Assembly: GCA_023053685.1 (NCBI GenBank)
Contig: JALIGW010000032.1
Coordinates: 4,978,843 to 5,042,842, forward strand
Source of the DNA: Diadophis punctatus similis
Lineage: Eukaryota > Chordata > Lepidosauria > Squamata > Dipsadidae
Reading direction: 5' to 3'
DNA: 64,000 nt
In this document: piece by piece, positions 53,662 to 64,000 of the stretch
Layout of the letters: the number at the start of each line of letters is the position of its first letter
How positions within the stretch are numbered: the stretch's first letter is position 1
Translations under genes and position numbers: made by a program
The notes under the pieces: generated by a model
Seen by the model: the letters and a program-made list of their open reading frames with translations, nothing else
Databases searched by the model: none
What the model was told of the DNA's origin: nothing

Positions 53662-54473
53662 CAGTAGTGGGTTCTAAAACCCATTACTACCTGTTTGCGC
53701 GTGCGCTTGTGTGCGATGCGCAGAAGCGTCCCGGGCAAGTGGACGGAGCCTCCTGCCGCCAGCGCTACCAGTTCACAGAACCGGGCTGAACAGGGAGCAA
53801 TCGACTGCTGCTGAGGTGAGAATAAATCTCACAGAGGCAATTGTCAGAATGAGAATAACTCTCATTAGAGGCGAAAACAGATCTTTTCCTGGAACTCTGA
53901 CATTTGAAAAGAAGCCGCAGTTTAAAGTTCTAAATAGAAATGTTTATTTTGGTACAAAAACAATAAATTCTCATTAATTACATCTTTGCTATAAAAACAC
54001 GTCTTGCTTCTACAGAAGCTGAAGAGAAAGGAAAGGATCAAAAGAAAGGAATGTACACATGCGTACTAGGAACATATTAACCACGTGCTCAGGAATGAAC
54101 CATTATATTTGATAGGGATGCAGCTCCCTGCATATACATATAACAGGCAATATAAATCACTGCGTGACAGCGATATTGATCTTTGTCCCAGAATTCAGAC
54201 ATTTAGAAATAAAGCCGAAGTTTAAAAGTCTAATTAAAATATTTATTTCGGTACAAAAACAATAAATTCTGATTGTTTACATTTCTGCTACAAAATGCGA
54301 CCTTCTCGGTCAAGAGCCAAGTCAAGAAGGGAAGAATGGAGAATTTAGGAAATGCACACATGCGTACAAGAATATTATATCACGTGTTCTGGAATATACC
54401 ATTATAATAAATAGGGATGCAGCTCCCTGCATATGCATACAACTGACAATAATCACTACGTGACACTGGGGTC
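53662..54473. mobile_element. hAT MITE carrying two tandem LTRs (minus)
   Basis: 53662 starts CAGTAGTGGGTTC (CCGGTT family). From 53812 to 54465 two LTRs lie head to tail on minus: 54465-54170 begins TGTCACGTAGTG and lacks its last ~29 bases, joining directly to 54169-53812, which begins TGTCACGCAGTG. Both match the solo LTR at 36556. Flanks CTGAGGTC (53654-53661) and CTGGGGTC (54466-54473). The hAT right end is missing. No internal retroelement genes. Confidence 0.65.
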
Positions 54474-54944
54474 ACTTCCGACTCTGTTATTCTGTTACCT
54501 GAGAGAACGCTGAGGCTGGCTGGGAAGCTGAAAAAACTATTTTGGAATGAGATGGTTATCAACCGCTTTGCAAAACCAGAAGCCGGGCTAAACTTGCAGG
54601 ACGTGAGCTTTTGAGCATTGGTGATGGGCGTGGGAAACGGCACCCAACAGACCCCCTCAACTCTGGATCACTAATCCCAACCGCTAGCTCTGATTAACTT
54701 CCAAAGGTTCTGAGTTTTCTCTTTCCCCGTAAAGGAATTTTAGCAATGTTGCAGGACAATGCGGTCTCTTAATGCTGGATTACTTCCATCATTTTGATTT
54801 TGGTTGATGTCAACATATATCTTCTTATTACCGTGGATCTGGATGTGTGTAGACCCCAGGGATGTCACACGTAGAGCCAGTTTGGACTACCGAGTGATGA
54901 AGGCACCCAGCTGGAAGCCAGGAGACAGTGAATTCTAGCCTCTA
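54474..54944. other. CR1 tail scrap and unassigned sequence
   Basis: 54474-54500 completes the interrupted CR1 tail (ACTCTGTTATTCTG). The remainder is unassigned. Confidence 0.45.
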
Positions 54945-55203
54945 TTTATTTATTTATTTTATTTATTTTGTGAGATTTATATACCGCCTCACAGTGCAAG
55001 CACTCTCTAAGCGGTTTACACCAGTAAGCAATGTGTATATTTACATTGCCCCCAACAATCTGGGTCCTCATTTTACCTACCTCGGAAGGATGGAAGGCTG
55101 AGTCAACCTTGAGCCGGTGAGATTTGAACCGCTGACCTGCGGATCACAGTCAGCTAAAGTGGCCTGCAGTACTGCACTCTAACTGCTGCGCCACCTCGGC
55201 TCT
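54945..55203 (-). mobile_element. tRNA-derived squamate SINE
   Basis: Minus strand: head GAGCCGAGGTGGCGCAGC, B box GGTTCAAATCTC, body GGTAAAATGAGGACCCAG, tail GGCGGTATATAAATCTC followed by (AAAT)n at 54945-54965. Same subfamily as 44943. Confidence 0.8.
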
Positions 55204-55364
55204 TAATTTAATTAAATTTAATTAAATTTAGGCATTAAAACCAACATCCTAACAGAATTAGTGGATGCTGGATATAAGAAAAAGTAGCTATCAACCCTCC
55301 ATGCAATGGAGTAAAAGGAGTTTTGTTAGACAGAAGTGTACGATGTTATGCTAAGAATTAAATA
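55204..55364. other. Unassigned sequence
   Basis: Short AATTTAATTAA repeat at 55204-55230, then no recognised feature. Confidence 0.4.
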
Positions 55365-55898
55365 CAGGCCGTCCTTAACTTACAACCGTTCATTTAGTGA
55401 CCAAAGTTAAAACAACACTGAAAAAATGTGGCTGATGACCGTTTTTCACACTGACGACCGTCACAGCATCCCCATGGTCACAAGATGTGGCCTAGAGGTG
55501 GATCTCTTGCCTCACACTCAGGAGGTTGTGAGTTCGATCCTAGGTAGAGGCAGATGTAGGGTCTCCTGCTTGGGCAGGGGGTTGGACTAGATGACCTGCA
55601 AGGTCCCTTCCAACTCTGTTAATCTGTGGATCGAAATTCAGAGGCTTGGCAACTGACATGTACTTACGACAGTTGTGGTGTCCCTGGGTCACGTGATCCC
55701 CTTTTGCGACCTTCTGACAAGCAAAGTCAATGGGGAAGCCGGATTCCCTTCACAACCGTGTGACTAACTTAACAACGGCGGTGATTCCCTTAACAGCGGT
55801 GGCAAGAAAGGTCGTAAAATGGGGCAAAACTCACTCAATTACGGTCTCGCTTAGCGACAGAAATGTTGGGCTCCATTGTGGTCATAAGTCGAGGACTA
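55365..55898 (+). mobile_element. Tigger-like MITE interrupted by a tRNA/CR1 SINE
   Basis: MITE 55365-55487 (CAGGCCGTCCTTAACTTACA) resumes at 55628 (GATCGAAATTCAGAGGC) and ends GTCGAGGACTAC. The interruption is the element at 55488-55627. Confidence 0.7.
55488..55627 (+). mobile_element. Compact SINE: tRNA-like head fused to a CR1 3' tail
   Basis: Head with A-box-like TGGCCTAGAGGTGGATCTC and B-box-like GTGAGTTCGATCC spaced as in a tRNA, then directly the CR1 tail TAGGGTCTCCTGCTTGGGC, GGTTGGACTAGATGACC and a CTGTTAATCTGT end. 140 bp. A tRNA head on a CR1 tail is the layout of the CR1-mobilised SINEs known in turtles, so this would be moved by CR1 machinery (inference). Confidence 0.65.
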
Positions 55899-56893
55899 CA
55901 AAGCATTAATGACCTGAAGCTGGATAAGTCCTCGTAGACGACTTCGTAGATGACCCTCACTCTGTCAAGGACCTTGGAGTACTCATCCCAAATGATCTAA
56001 GCCCCAGAGCTCACTGTAACAGCATTGCCAAAAAAGCATTAAGAGTTGTTAACCTAATTTTGCGAAGCTTTTTCTCCGGTAACATTGTTTTGCTAACTAG
56101 GGCATACAAAACCTTTGCCAGACCAATTCTCGAATACAGCTCGTCTGCCTGGACTCCACACCGTATATCCGACATTAATACGATCGAGCGGGTCCAGAGG
56201 TATTTCACGAGAAGAGTCCTCCACTCCTCTACTCACAATAGAATCCCTTATGCCACCAGGCTTGAAATTTTCGGCTTGGACAATCTGCAACTGTGCCACC
56301 TGCGGTCCGATCTAAGCATAGTACACAAAATTGTCTGCTACAACGTCTTACCCGTCAACGACTTCTTCAGCTTCAACCTCAATAATACACGGGCTAACAA
56401 TCGATACAAACTCAAGGTAAACCGTTCCAAACTCGATTGCAGAAAATACGACTTCAGCAACGGAGTGGTCAATGCCTGGAATGCTCTACCCGACTCCGTT
56501 ATTACAGCCTCAAATCCCCCACAGCTTCAACCTCAAACTGTCTACCGTGGACCTCACCCCATTCCTAAGAGGTCCGTAAAGGGGGCGTGCAGAAGCTCAC
56601 CAGCGTGCCTACCGTCCAAGGTTCCCTGTAATAGCTGAAAACGGCGCACGGCGTTCTCTTTTCATCTGCGCGGCCGCCCAGGTGCACAGCCTCTCCCATT
56701 AGAAAATGCCGGGCGGAAGTTAGAAACTTCCACGCGGCGTTCTCTCATCATGTGTGCGGCCCCACGGCCGCACACCTTAGAGGGAACAGTGCTACCGTCC
56801 CTGTCCTACTGTCCCCATTTATTTGTACTCATTTCCTTCGTTCATGTCCATGTTTATACTTATACCTGTTATCTTGTACGTGTTTGACAAAAA

Positions 56894-56924
<31 letters not shown>

Positions 56925-56949
56925 ACAAACAAATAAACAAATAAACAAA

Positions 56950-56996
<47 letters not shown>

Positions 56997-56998
56997 AT
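55899..56998 (+). mobile_element. CR1-group LINE (second lineage) with hAT insertion
   Basis: Decayed RT text from 55905, then an open frame (56060-56575) with FARPILEYSSSAWTPH, IERVQRYFTRRVLHSS and NAWNALPDSVI, same lineage as 40562. A 175-bp hAT (56617-56791, CAAGGTTCCCTG to AGAGGGAACAGTG) with perfect CTACCGTC duplication (56609-56616, 56792-56799) lies in its 3' UTR. Tail is (AAAT)n with AAAC interruptions at 56888-56998. Confidence 0.8.
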
Positions 56999-56999
56999 A

Positions 57000-57487
57000 C
57001 CGTATTTTCGGAGTATAAGACGCACCGGAGTATAAGACGCACCTTAGTTTTTGGGGAGGAAAATAGGGGAAAACAATCTGCCTACCAGGTATTCATCTGG
57101 TTAACATCCTTAGTCTGTTCAGCTTCAGCACATTATTTTATCCCCTGGTTAGGACTTAAAAAAACCTTCTTCGGAGAGAGTAACAAGGAAAGAGCATGCA
57201 AGCCAGTAAGGGCTGGGAAGATCGTTAGCACCTGGTTAGGGCTAGAAAAAAACTTATTCAGAGCAAGTAGAGCAATGAAAAAAAAAAACCTGCAAAGACT
57301 TAGGGCTCTAAAAACATTCTTTAGAAAGAGTAACAATGAAAGAGGTAAGAGCTGGGAAGATCGTTAGCACCTAGTTAGGGCTGGAAAAAAAGCTCCGGAA
57401 AAGCTACATTCGGAGTATAAGACGCACCCAAATTTTCAGCCACTTTTAGGGAGGAAAAAGGTGCGTCTTATACTCCAAAAAATACGG
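57000..57487. mobile_element. TA-flanked MITE with CCGTATTTTCGG ends
   Basis: CCGTATTTTCGGAGTATAAG to CTTATACTCCAAAAAATACGG, flanked by TA (56998-56999, 57488-57489). Interior has internal repeats of GGGAAGATCGTTAGCACCTG. No ORF. Inserted in the LINE's AAAT tail. Confidence 0.75.
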
Positions 57488-57528
57488 TAAATAAGGAAGG
57501 AAAGAAAGAAAGAAAGAAAGAAAGAAAG

Positions 57529-57599
<71 letters not shown>

Positions 57600-58092
57600 A
57601 AAAGACTTTCCCAGACAGCAGAAATATCTTGAGCCCATCAATTTCCTTTCTAGCTCTATTATGGAGAAATATCTCCCAGATGGTCCTTTTGGGATCTCAT
57701 TCTAGAGATGATGTCAAAGGCAGGAACGAAGCTGTGAATAAGCAGGGAAAATGGAGAAGATAAGGAGGATTCAAGATAAGCTCTTCCAGTACCTTCAAGG
57801 TTTTTTTTGGTTGTTGTTGTTGTTCAAGGTTAGAATTTGGAAATCTGAAACTCAAATGCTTCTGGTCTTGGGGAAATGACTTCCTTCCTCCACCTCCTGG
57901 ACCATGATGTAGCATGACACCTTAGTGAGCAATCTTATCTCCTGGGCTATCGGTATAACTCACCTTCTGAAGGGTTTCCAGGAAGTCAGGCTTTCAGGAG
58001 GAGATCCAGGAAAGAAGGACAATCCACAACAAAGCAGGACACCAAAAATTCCAGTGGAATTCCATTTTCCCCCCTTATTGGATTTCATGACA
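57488..58092. repeat. (GAAA)n and unassigned sequence
   Basis: (GAAA)n at about 57498-57603; 57604-58092 unassigned. Confidence 0.7.
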
Positions 58093-58650
58093 GAATTAGA
58101 ATCGGAATAGAGCTGGAAGGGACCTTGGAGGTCTTCTAGTCCAGCCCCCTGCTCAAGCAGGAGATCCCATACCATTTCAGACAAGTGGTTGTCCAGTGAT
58201 GAAGCACCCACAACTTCTGGAGGCAGGCTGTTCCATTGGTTAATTGTACTCACTGTTAAGGAAGTTTCTCTTCAATTCCAGGTTGTTTTTCTCTTTGATT
58301 AGTTTCCATCCATTGCTTCTTGTCCTGCCTTCATGTGCTTTGAAAAATAAGTCGACCCCCTCTTCTTTGTGGCAGCCCCTCAAATACTGGAATACTGCTA
58401 TCATGTCACCCCTAATTCTTCTTTTCTCTAGACTAGCCAAACCCAAATCCTGCAGCCGTTCTTCATATGTTTTTGTCTCCAGGCCTTTAATCCTCTTAGT
58501 TGCTCTGCTTTGCACTTCTCCCAAAGTTTCAACATCTTTTTTATAATGTGGTGACCAATGCTGGATGCAGAATTTCAGGTGTGGCCTTACTAAGGCTTTA
58601 TAAAGCGGTACTAATACTTCACAGGTCCAGCAATTCTGTTGAATCTGGAA
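58093..58650 (-). mobile_element. CR1 LINE, open RT C-terminus
   Basis: A 154-codon minus frame (58704-58240) reads [55 protein letters not shown] and FQYLRGCHKEEG with no stop; the tail is 58094-58200 (part of the C-terminus near 58195 deleted). Among the better-preserved CR1 copies here. Confidence 0.75.
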
Positions 58651-58671
58651 TGATTCTACAATACGTACAAG

Positions 58672-59045
58672 TCGTCCTTGGCTTACGACTACAACGGAGC
58701 CCATTGCTAAGTGAGACGTTAAGTGAATTTCCCCCCCATTTTAGGACCTCTCTTGACCCAGGTGTTAATTGAATCACTGCAATGGCTAAGTCTGTTTCAC
58801 GGTTATTAAGTGAATCTGGCTTCGCCATTGACTTTGCTCGCCAGAAGGTCGCAAAAGGGGATCACGTGACCCTGGGACCCTGCAACCGTCATAAGTACAT
58901 GCCAGCTGCCAAGCATCTGAATTTTGATCATGTGACCATGGGGATGTGGCAACTCTTGTTAGTGTAAAAACTGTCATCAGTCACTTTTAGATGCTGTGGG
59001 AACTTCAAATGGTCACTAAATGAATGGTTATAAGTCGAGGACTAG
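58672..59045 (-). mobile_element. Tigger-like MITE, nearly full length
   Basis: AAGTCGTCCTTGGCTTACGA to AAGTCGAGGACTAGTA, with TTTGCTCGCCAGAAGG and GGGGATCACGTGACCC inside. Confidence 0.6.
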
Positions 59046-59094
59046 TAGTTCCTTGCCTTCCTTGCAATTACAGATTATAGATTACAGATTATTG

Positions 59095-59537
59095 GAGTTG
59101 GAAGGGACCTTGTAGGTCATCTAGTCCAACCCCCTGCTCAAGCAGGAGTTCCTACACCCTTTGAGACAGATGGCAGTCCAGTCTCTCCTTGAAGGTCACA
59201 AATGTTGGGGCTCTCACAACCTCCGCTGGCAAGCTGTTCCACTGGTTGATCGCTCTCACCGTCAGAAAGTTTCTCCTCACTTCCAGGTTGAATCTCTCCT
59301 TGGTCAGCTTCCATCCATTATAACTAGTTTGGCTTTCTGGTGCCATAGAGAACAGCCTGACCCCCTCCTCTCTGTGGCATCCCCTCAAGTATTGGAACAC
59401 TGCTATCATGTCCCCCCTGGTCCTTCTCTTCGCTAGACTGGCCAAGCTCAGTTCCTGCAACCGCTCTTTGTATGTTTTCGTTTCCAGACCCTTTATCATC
59501 CTGGTTGCTCTCTTCTGCACTTTCTCTAGCTCCATTT
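59095..59537 (-). mobile_element. CR1 LINE, RT C-terminus and tail
   Basis: Minus frame 59535-59152 encodes [47 protein letters not shown]. Tail TCATCTAGTCCAACCCC at about 59117-59133 on plus. Confidence 0.75.
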
Positions 59538-60149
59538 AAGGTTAGATTCTAGCTTGTAGAAATTCAAAAGGAACATATTCCCCTTTATAATTTCTTCACT
59601 ATCATCTAGCAAAAATATTCCTCACCTGGATAAATGCTTTCTGTGGCCGATGACTGGTGAACCATTATGGCAAAGATATCTGTCAAAAACAGTTCATATG
59701 GTGTGTTGATTGTGATTGTCATAGCCACTATCTAGAATTTTATGGATAGGCTGTGCTAAATAATCTTTTTTTTTCCTTCAAAAAAGATGCTATATAGAAC
59801 AACCAGAACATGAAAGCAAATTACGTTCTCCTGCGCAAATGGTTGTTATCAACCACAAATTGCCAAGCAGATAAGAGAAACATCTTTTGCTGAGAAACAA
59901 TTTTCAATTTCTGGGAAGTCTTGTCTTGCTAATTAACTGGAGTTATTTAAAAGCATCAAGAAATCTATCATTAGAGAGCAGTTTCCAGTAGAAGGTCTTT
60001 AATTTCTAAAAGCTTTTGACTGCACCTCTCACCAAAGTTTTTGGATAAATTTTACAGTTATGGAAGAAATGAAAAATTCTAGCTGGATGAACGGGCCCCA
60101 AACGTACTTTTTAAAAAGTTCTTAAAATAGGCCTGTGCTGTCTTACGTA
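59538..60149. other. Unassigned AT-rich sequence
   Basis: No recognised repeat or exon in about 600 bases. Confidence 0.4.
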
Positions 60150-60510
60150 GATTCAGCTAATGGAAAGATTGAAGTTGGATGAGAAAAAAATATGAATCTG
60201 AAAAAGTTAAAATGGAAGCTGATATAGAGCTTTGGACAAATACTAAACTTTATGGAAAATGGAAACAGAAGGTGAACAACTTACATTTTATATGATAAAA
60301 CACATTTCAGATATAATATACAGTTGGATCACTGCAGTTATTCTTTTATTCTTTCCTGAGACGTTTAACATTCTTTTCTATTTTTCCTTGTTTCACTTTG
60401 TACTTTTTGAAAATCAATAAAGATAGATTAGACAGACAGACAGACAGACAGAAGATGATAATGGAGGGACAGAGAAAGAGAGAGAGAGAGAAAGAGAGAG
60501 AGAGATCATA
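60150..60510 (+). mobile_element. L1-like 3' end and short microsatellites
   Basis: 60150-60424 ends TGTACTTTTTGAAAATCAATAAAG, an L1-type 3' UTR end with AATAAA; then (GACA)n at 60430-60455 and (GA)n at 60474-60507. Confidence 0.5.
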
Positions 60511-60907
60511 GATAGTCTCTACTTAAAACAGTTCGCTTAGTGATCGTTCAAAGATACAACGGCACTGAAAACAGGGACTTACGACCATTTTTCACACTTA
60601 CGACCGTTGCCACATTCCCCATGATCACAGGATCAAATCTGAGATGCTTGGCAAGTGACTCATATTTATGACCGTCGCTGTGTCCCAGGGGTCACGTGAT
60701 CCCCTTTTGCGACCTTCTGACAAGCAAAGTCAATGGGGAAGCCAGGTTCACTTAACAACCATGTTACTAACTTAACAACTGCAGTGATTCACTTAACAAC
60801 TGTGGCAAGAGAGCTTATAAAATGGGGCAAAACTAATTTAACAAATGTCTCATTTAGCAACAGAAATTTGGGGATCAATTATGGTCGTAAGGTGAGGACC
60901 ACCTGTA
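60511..60907 (+). mobile_element. Tigger-like MITE, full length
   Basis: ATAGTCTCTACTTAAAACAG to AAGGTGAGGACCACCTG followed by TA. Internal blocks complete (GATCCCCTTTTGCGACC, CACTTAACAACTG). Confidence 0.65.
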
Positions 60908-62265
<1,358 letters not shown>

Positions 62266-62392
62266 CAGGACTGTCCAACCTTGGTTACTTTAAAACCTGT
62301 GGAATTCAACTCCCAGAATTCCCCAGCCAGCGTATGGAATTCTGGGAGTTGAAGTCTACAAGTCTTAAAGTGGTCAAGGTTGGACAACCTTG
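62266..62392. mobile_element. Foldback hAT MITE, CAACTCCCAG family
   Basis: CAGGACTGTCCAACCTTGG to GGTTGGACAACCTTG; arms TTCAACTCCCAGAATTCC and complement; flanks ATTTACAG and GTTTATAG (6 of 8). Confidence 0.75.
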
Positions 62393-62424
62393 GTTTATAG
62401 AATTATGGGCCAGCCAGAAATTAA

Positions 62425-63110
62425 CAGATTAACAGAGTTGGAAGGGACCTTGTAGGTCATCTAGTCCAACTCCCTGCCCAAGCAGGAGACCCTACACCAT
62501 TTCTGACAAATGGCAGTCCAATCTCTTCTTGAAAGTCTCAAGTGATGAAGCTCCCACAACTTCCGAAGGCAACTTCTGTTCCATTGGTGGATTGCTCTCA
62601 CTGTCAGAAAGTTCCTCCTTATTTCCAGGTTGAATCTCTCCTTGATCAGTTTCCATCCATTATTCCTTGCCTGGCTCCTTATTTCCAGGTTGAATCTCTC
62701 CTTGGTCAGTTTCCATCCATTATTCCTTGTCTGGCCTTCAGGTGCTTTGGAAAATAGCTTGACCCCCTCCTCTCTGTGGCAGCCCCTCAAATATTGGAAG
62801 ACTGCTATCATGTCTCCCCTGGTCCCTTCTCTTCCCTAGACTAGCCATGTCCAGTTCCAGCAACCGTTCTTCATATGTTTTCGCCTGGGTCCCCTCATCA
62901 TCCTGGTTGCTCTTCTCTGCACTCTTTCCAGAGTCTCCAGAGTCTCAACATCTCAACAACTGGATGCAGGATTCTAGGTGTGGTCTAACTAAGGCTTTAT
63001 AGAGTGGTGTTAGTACCTCCATTGATCTTGATTGTATCCCTCTGTTAATGCAATTTAGGATTGCATTGGCTTTTTTGGCTGCCGCTGCCCACTGCTGGCT
63101 CACATTTTAC
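62425..63110 (-). mobile_element. CR1 LINE with a 60-bp internal duplication
   Basis: Minus CR1 C-terminus (RGCHREEGVKLFSKAPEGQT) and tail at 62430-62500. 62615-62674 and 62675-62734 are a tandem 60-bp duplication of the TTTCCAGGTTGAATCTCTCC block, which keeps frame and repeats 20 residues. Upstream text (CTTTATAGAGTGGTGTTAGT) extends to about 63110. Confidence 0.75.
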
Positions 63111-63551
63111 TGGAAGCAGTGGAGGCGTGTCACTTGCCGGAAGACATCATGGTACACGCAACGTGGCATCAGACACTTAAGGCCCCACACAAGCTACATT
63201 GCCACATCATAGGATGGTGGCCACCAGGACTGGAAGTTCTTCTCCACAGAAGAAGCTCCTTCAACTGCAGAGATAACACACCCACGTTTTGGTGTAAGAT
63301 ATCTCGGTACACGAGGCACTACAGCCAAACCACACAATAACGTTGTACTGATTTTGCACTTAGTGGTTTATGTTGGCAATTTGAGAGAATTGGAGGTGGA
63401 AATATTAATAAGCTCCAGATCTTAAGGGGGACTTCCCAGCCATATAGAAGCCAGTGTGGTTCAAGCGTGACATGTTTAACACTAGTGGTTGTTCACCCCA
63501 ATTTACTTCTCTGTTGGGGTTTGATTCAGCTTTGCATCGTCTGGATTTGGC
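63111..63551. other. Unassigned sequence
   Basis: No recognised repeat or coding pattern. Confidence 0.4.
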
Positions 63552-64000
63552 ATAACAGGTAATCCCAATTTACAACTAAAATTGAGCCCGACATTTGCAT
63601 TGCTAAGCAAATATAACCATCAATGCAGTGAATTAGTTTAAAAACGCACAATAAAAACAATGAATACAATTTAATTATGTGCGGGCAGTTACTAGAGTGG
63701 CTTAGCTTATGGCTGTTTCTCTTTGAATTTGACGCACGGATGCTGCATTCTTTTTACGCCGTGAGAAATAATAAAATAAATTGCTAAGCAAGACCGCTGT
63801 CCAGTGAGTTTTGCCTCAATTTACGACCTTTCTTGCCGCCGCTGTTAAGTGAATCATTGCTGTTTGTTAGTCACCCGGTTGTTAAGTGAATCGGGCTTCC
63901 CCATGGACTTGGCTTGTCGGAAGGTCGTGAAAAGAGATCACGTGACCCCGGGACACTGCGACCGTCATAAGTATGAAACCATTTGCCAAGCGTCTGAATT
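63552..64000 (-). mobile_element. Tigger-like MITE with a small retroposon inside; runs off the window
   Basis: Starts ACAGGTAATCCCAATTTACA, continues after 63781 (TTGCTAAGCAAGACC) to the window end within AAGCGTCTGAATT. 63611-63780 is an insertion between identical 11-bp copies TTGCTAAGCAA (63600-63610, 63781-63791), ending AATAATAAAATAAA. The inserted 170 bp is not a family I recognise. Confidence 0.65.

Overview
This window reads as squamate reptile nuclear DNA, most likely a snake. The evidence is the dense CR1 LINE 3' ends, a tRNA-derived squamate SINE with a BovB/L2-like tail, a long GATA/GACA (Bkm-type) array, and hundreds of bases of other microsatellites. There is one recognisable host gene. 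Five exons on the + strand (8825-8949, 10125-10214, 21216-21416, 29914-30015, 30850-30999 plus a 3' UTR to about 31200) encode the last ~222 residues of NOL6 (nucleolar protein 6, the Nrap/Utp22 family of the small-subunit processome). All internal junctions are phase 0, with GT donors and AG acceptors, a stop codon and a nearby AATAAA. The rest of NOL6 must lie upstream of base 1, or in 1-8824 where I could not find another exon. No second host gene is visible from 31.2 kb to 64 kb.

Layout. 1-8.8 kb: an L2-type LINE fragment, hAT-type and Tigger-like MITEs, an LTR-like segment, Penelope-like debris, tetranucleotide arrays and a 66-67 bp VNTR. 8.8-31.2 kb: the NOL6 3' half, with two introns swollen to 11.0 and 8.5 kb. 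These carry a 1.2 kb minisatellite of a 15-bp unit, nested CR1s, nested hAT MITEs, an L2 endonuclease ORF, Penelope-like 3' ends, an 865-bp near-perfect palindrome inside a hAT insertion, a second foldback element and the GATA/GACA array. 31.2-64 kb: intergenic repeats, comprising many CR1 3' ends, foldback hAT MITEs with readable 8-bp target duplications, a Helitron, solo/tandem LTRs, L1 fragments, SINEs, two copies of another CR1-group LINE, and TA-flanked MITEs.

The mobile elements are layered. Many insertions can be ordered in time because target duplications are intact (hAT in hAT, hAT in Helitron, LTR in hAT in CR1, SINE in L1 in MITE, CR1 in CR1). The most unusual signals are: a repeated Penelope-like terminal module with the conserved core and pairing potential of a hammerhead ribozyme; the very long foldback hAT insertion; a compact SINE that seems to join a tRNA-like head to a CR1 tail; and the 15-bp intronic minisatellite. 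Family names rest on reading the sequence and general knowledge of these families. No database search was run.
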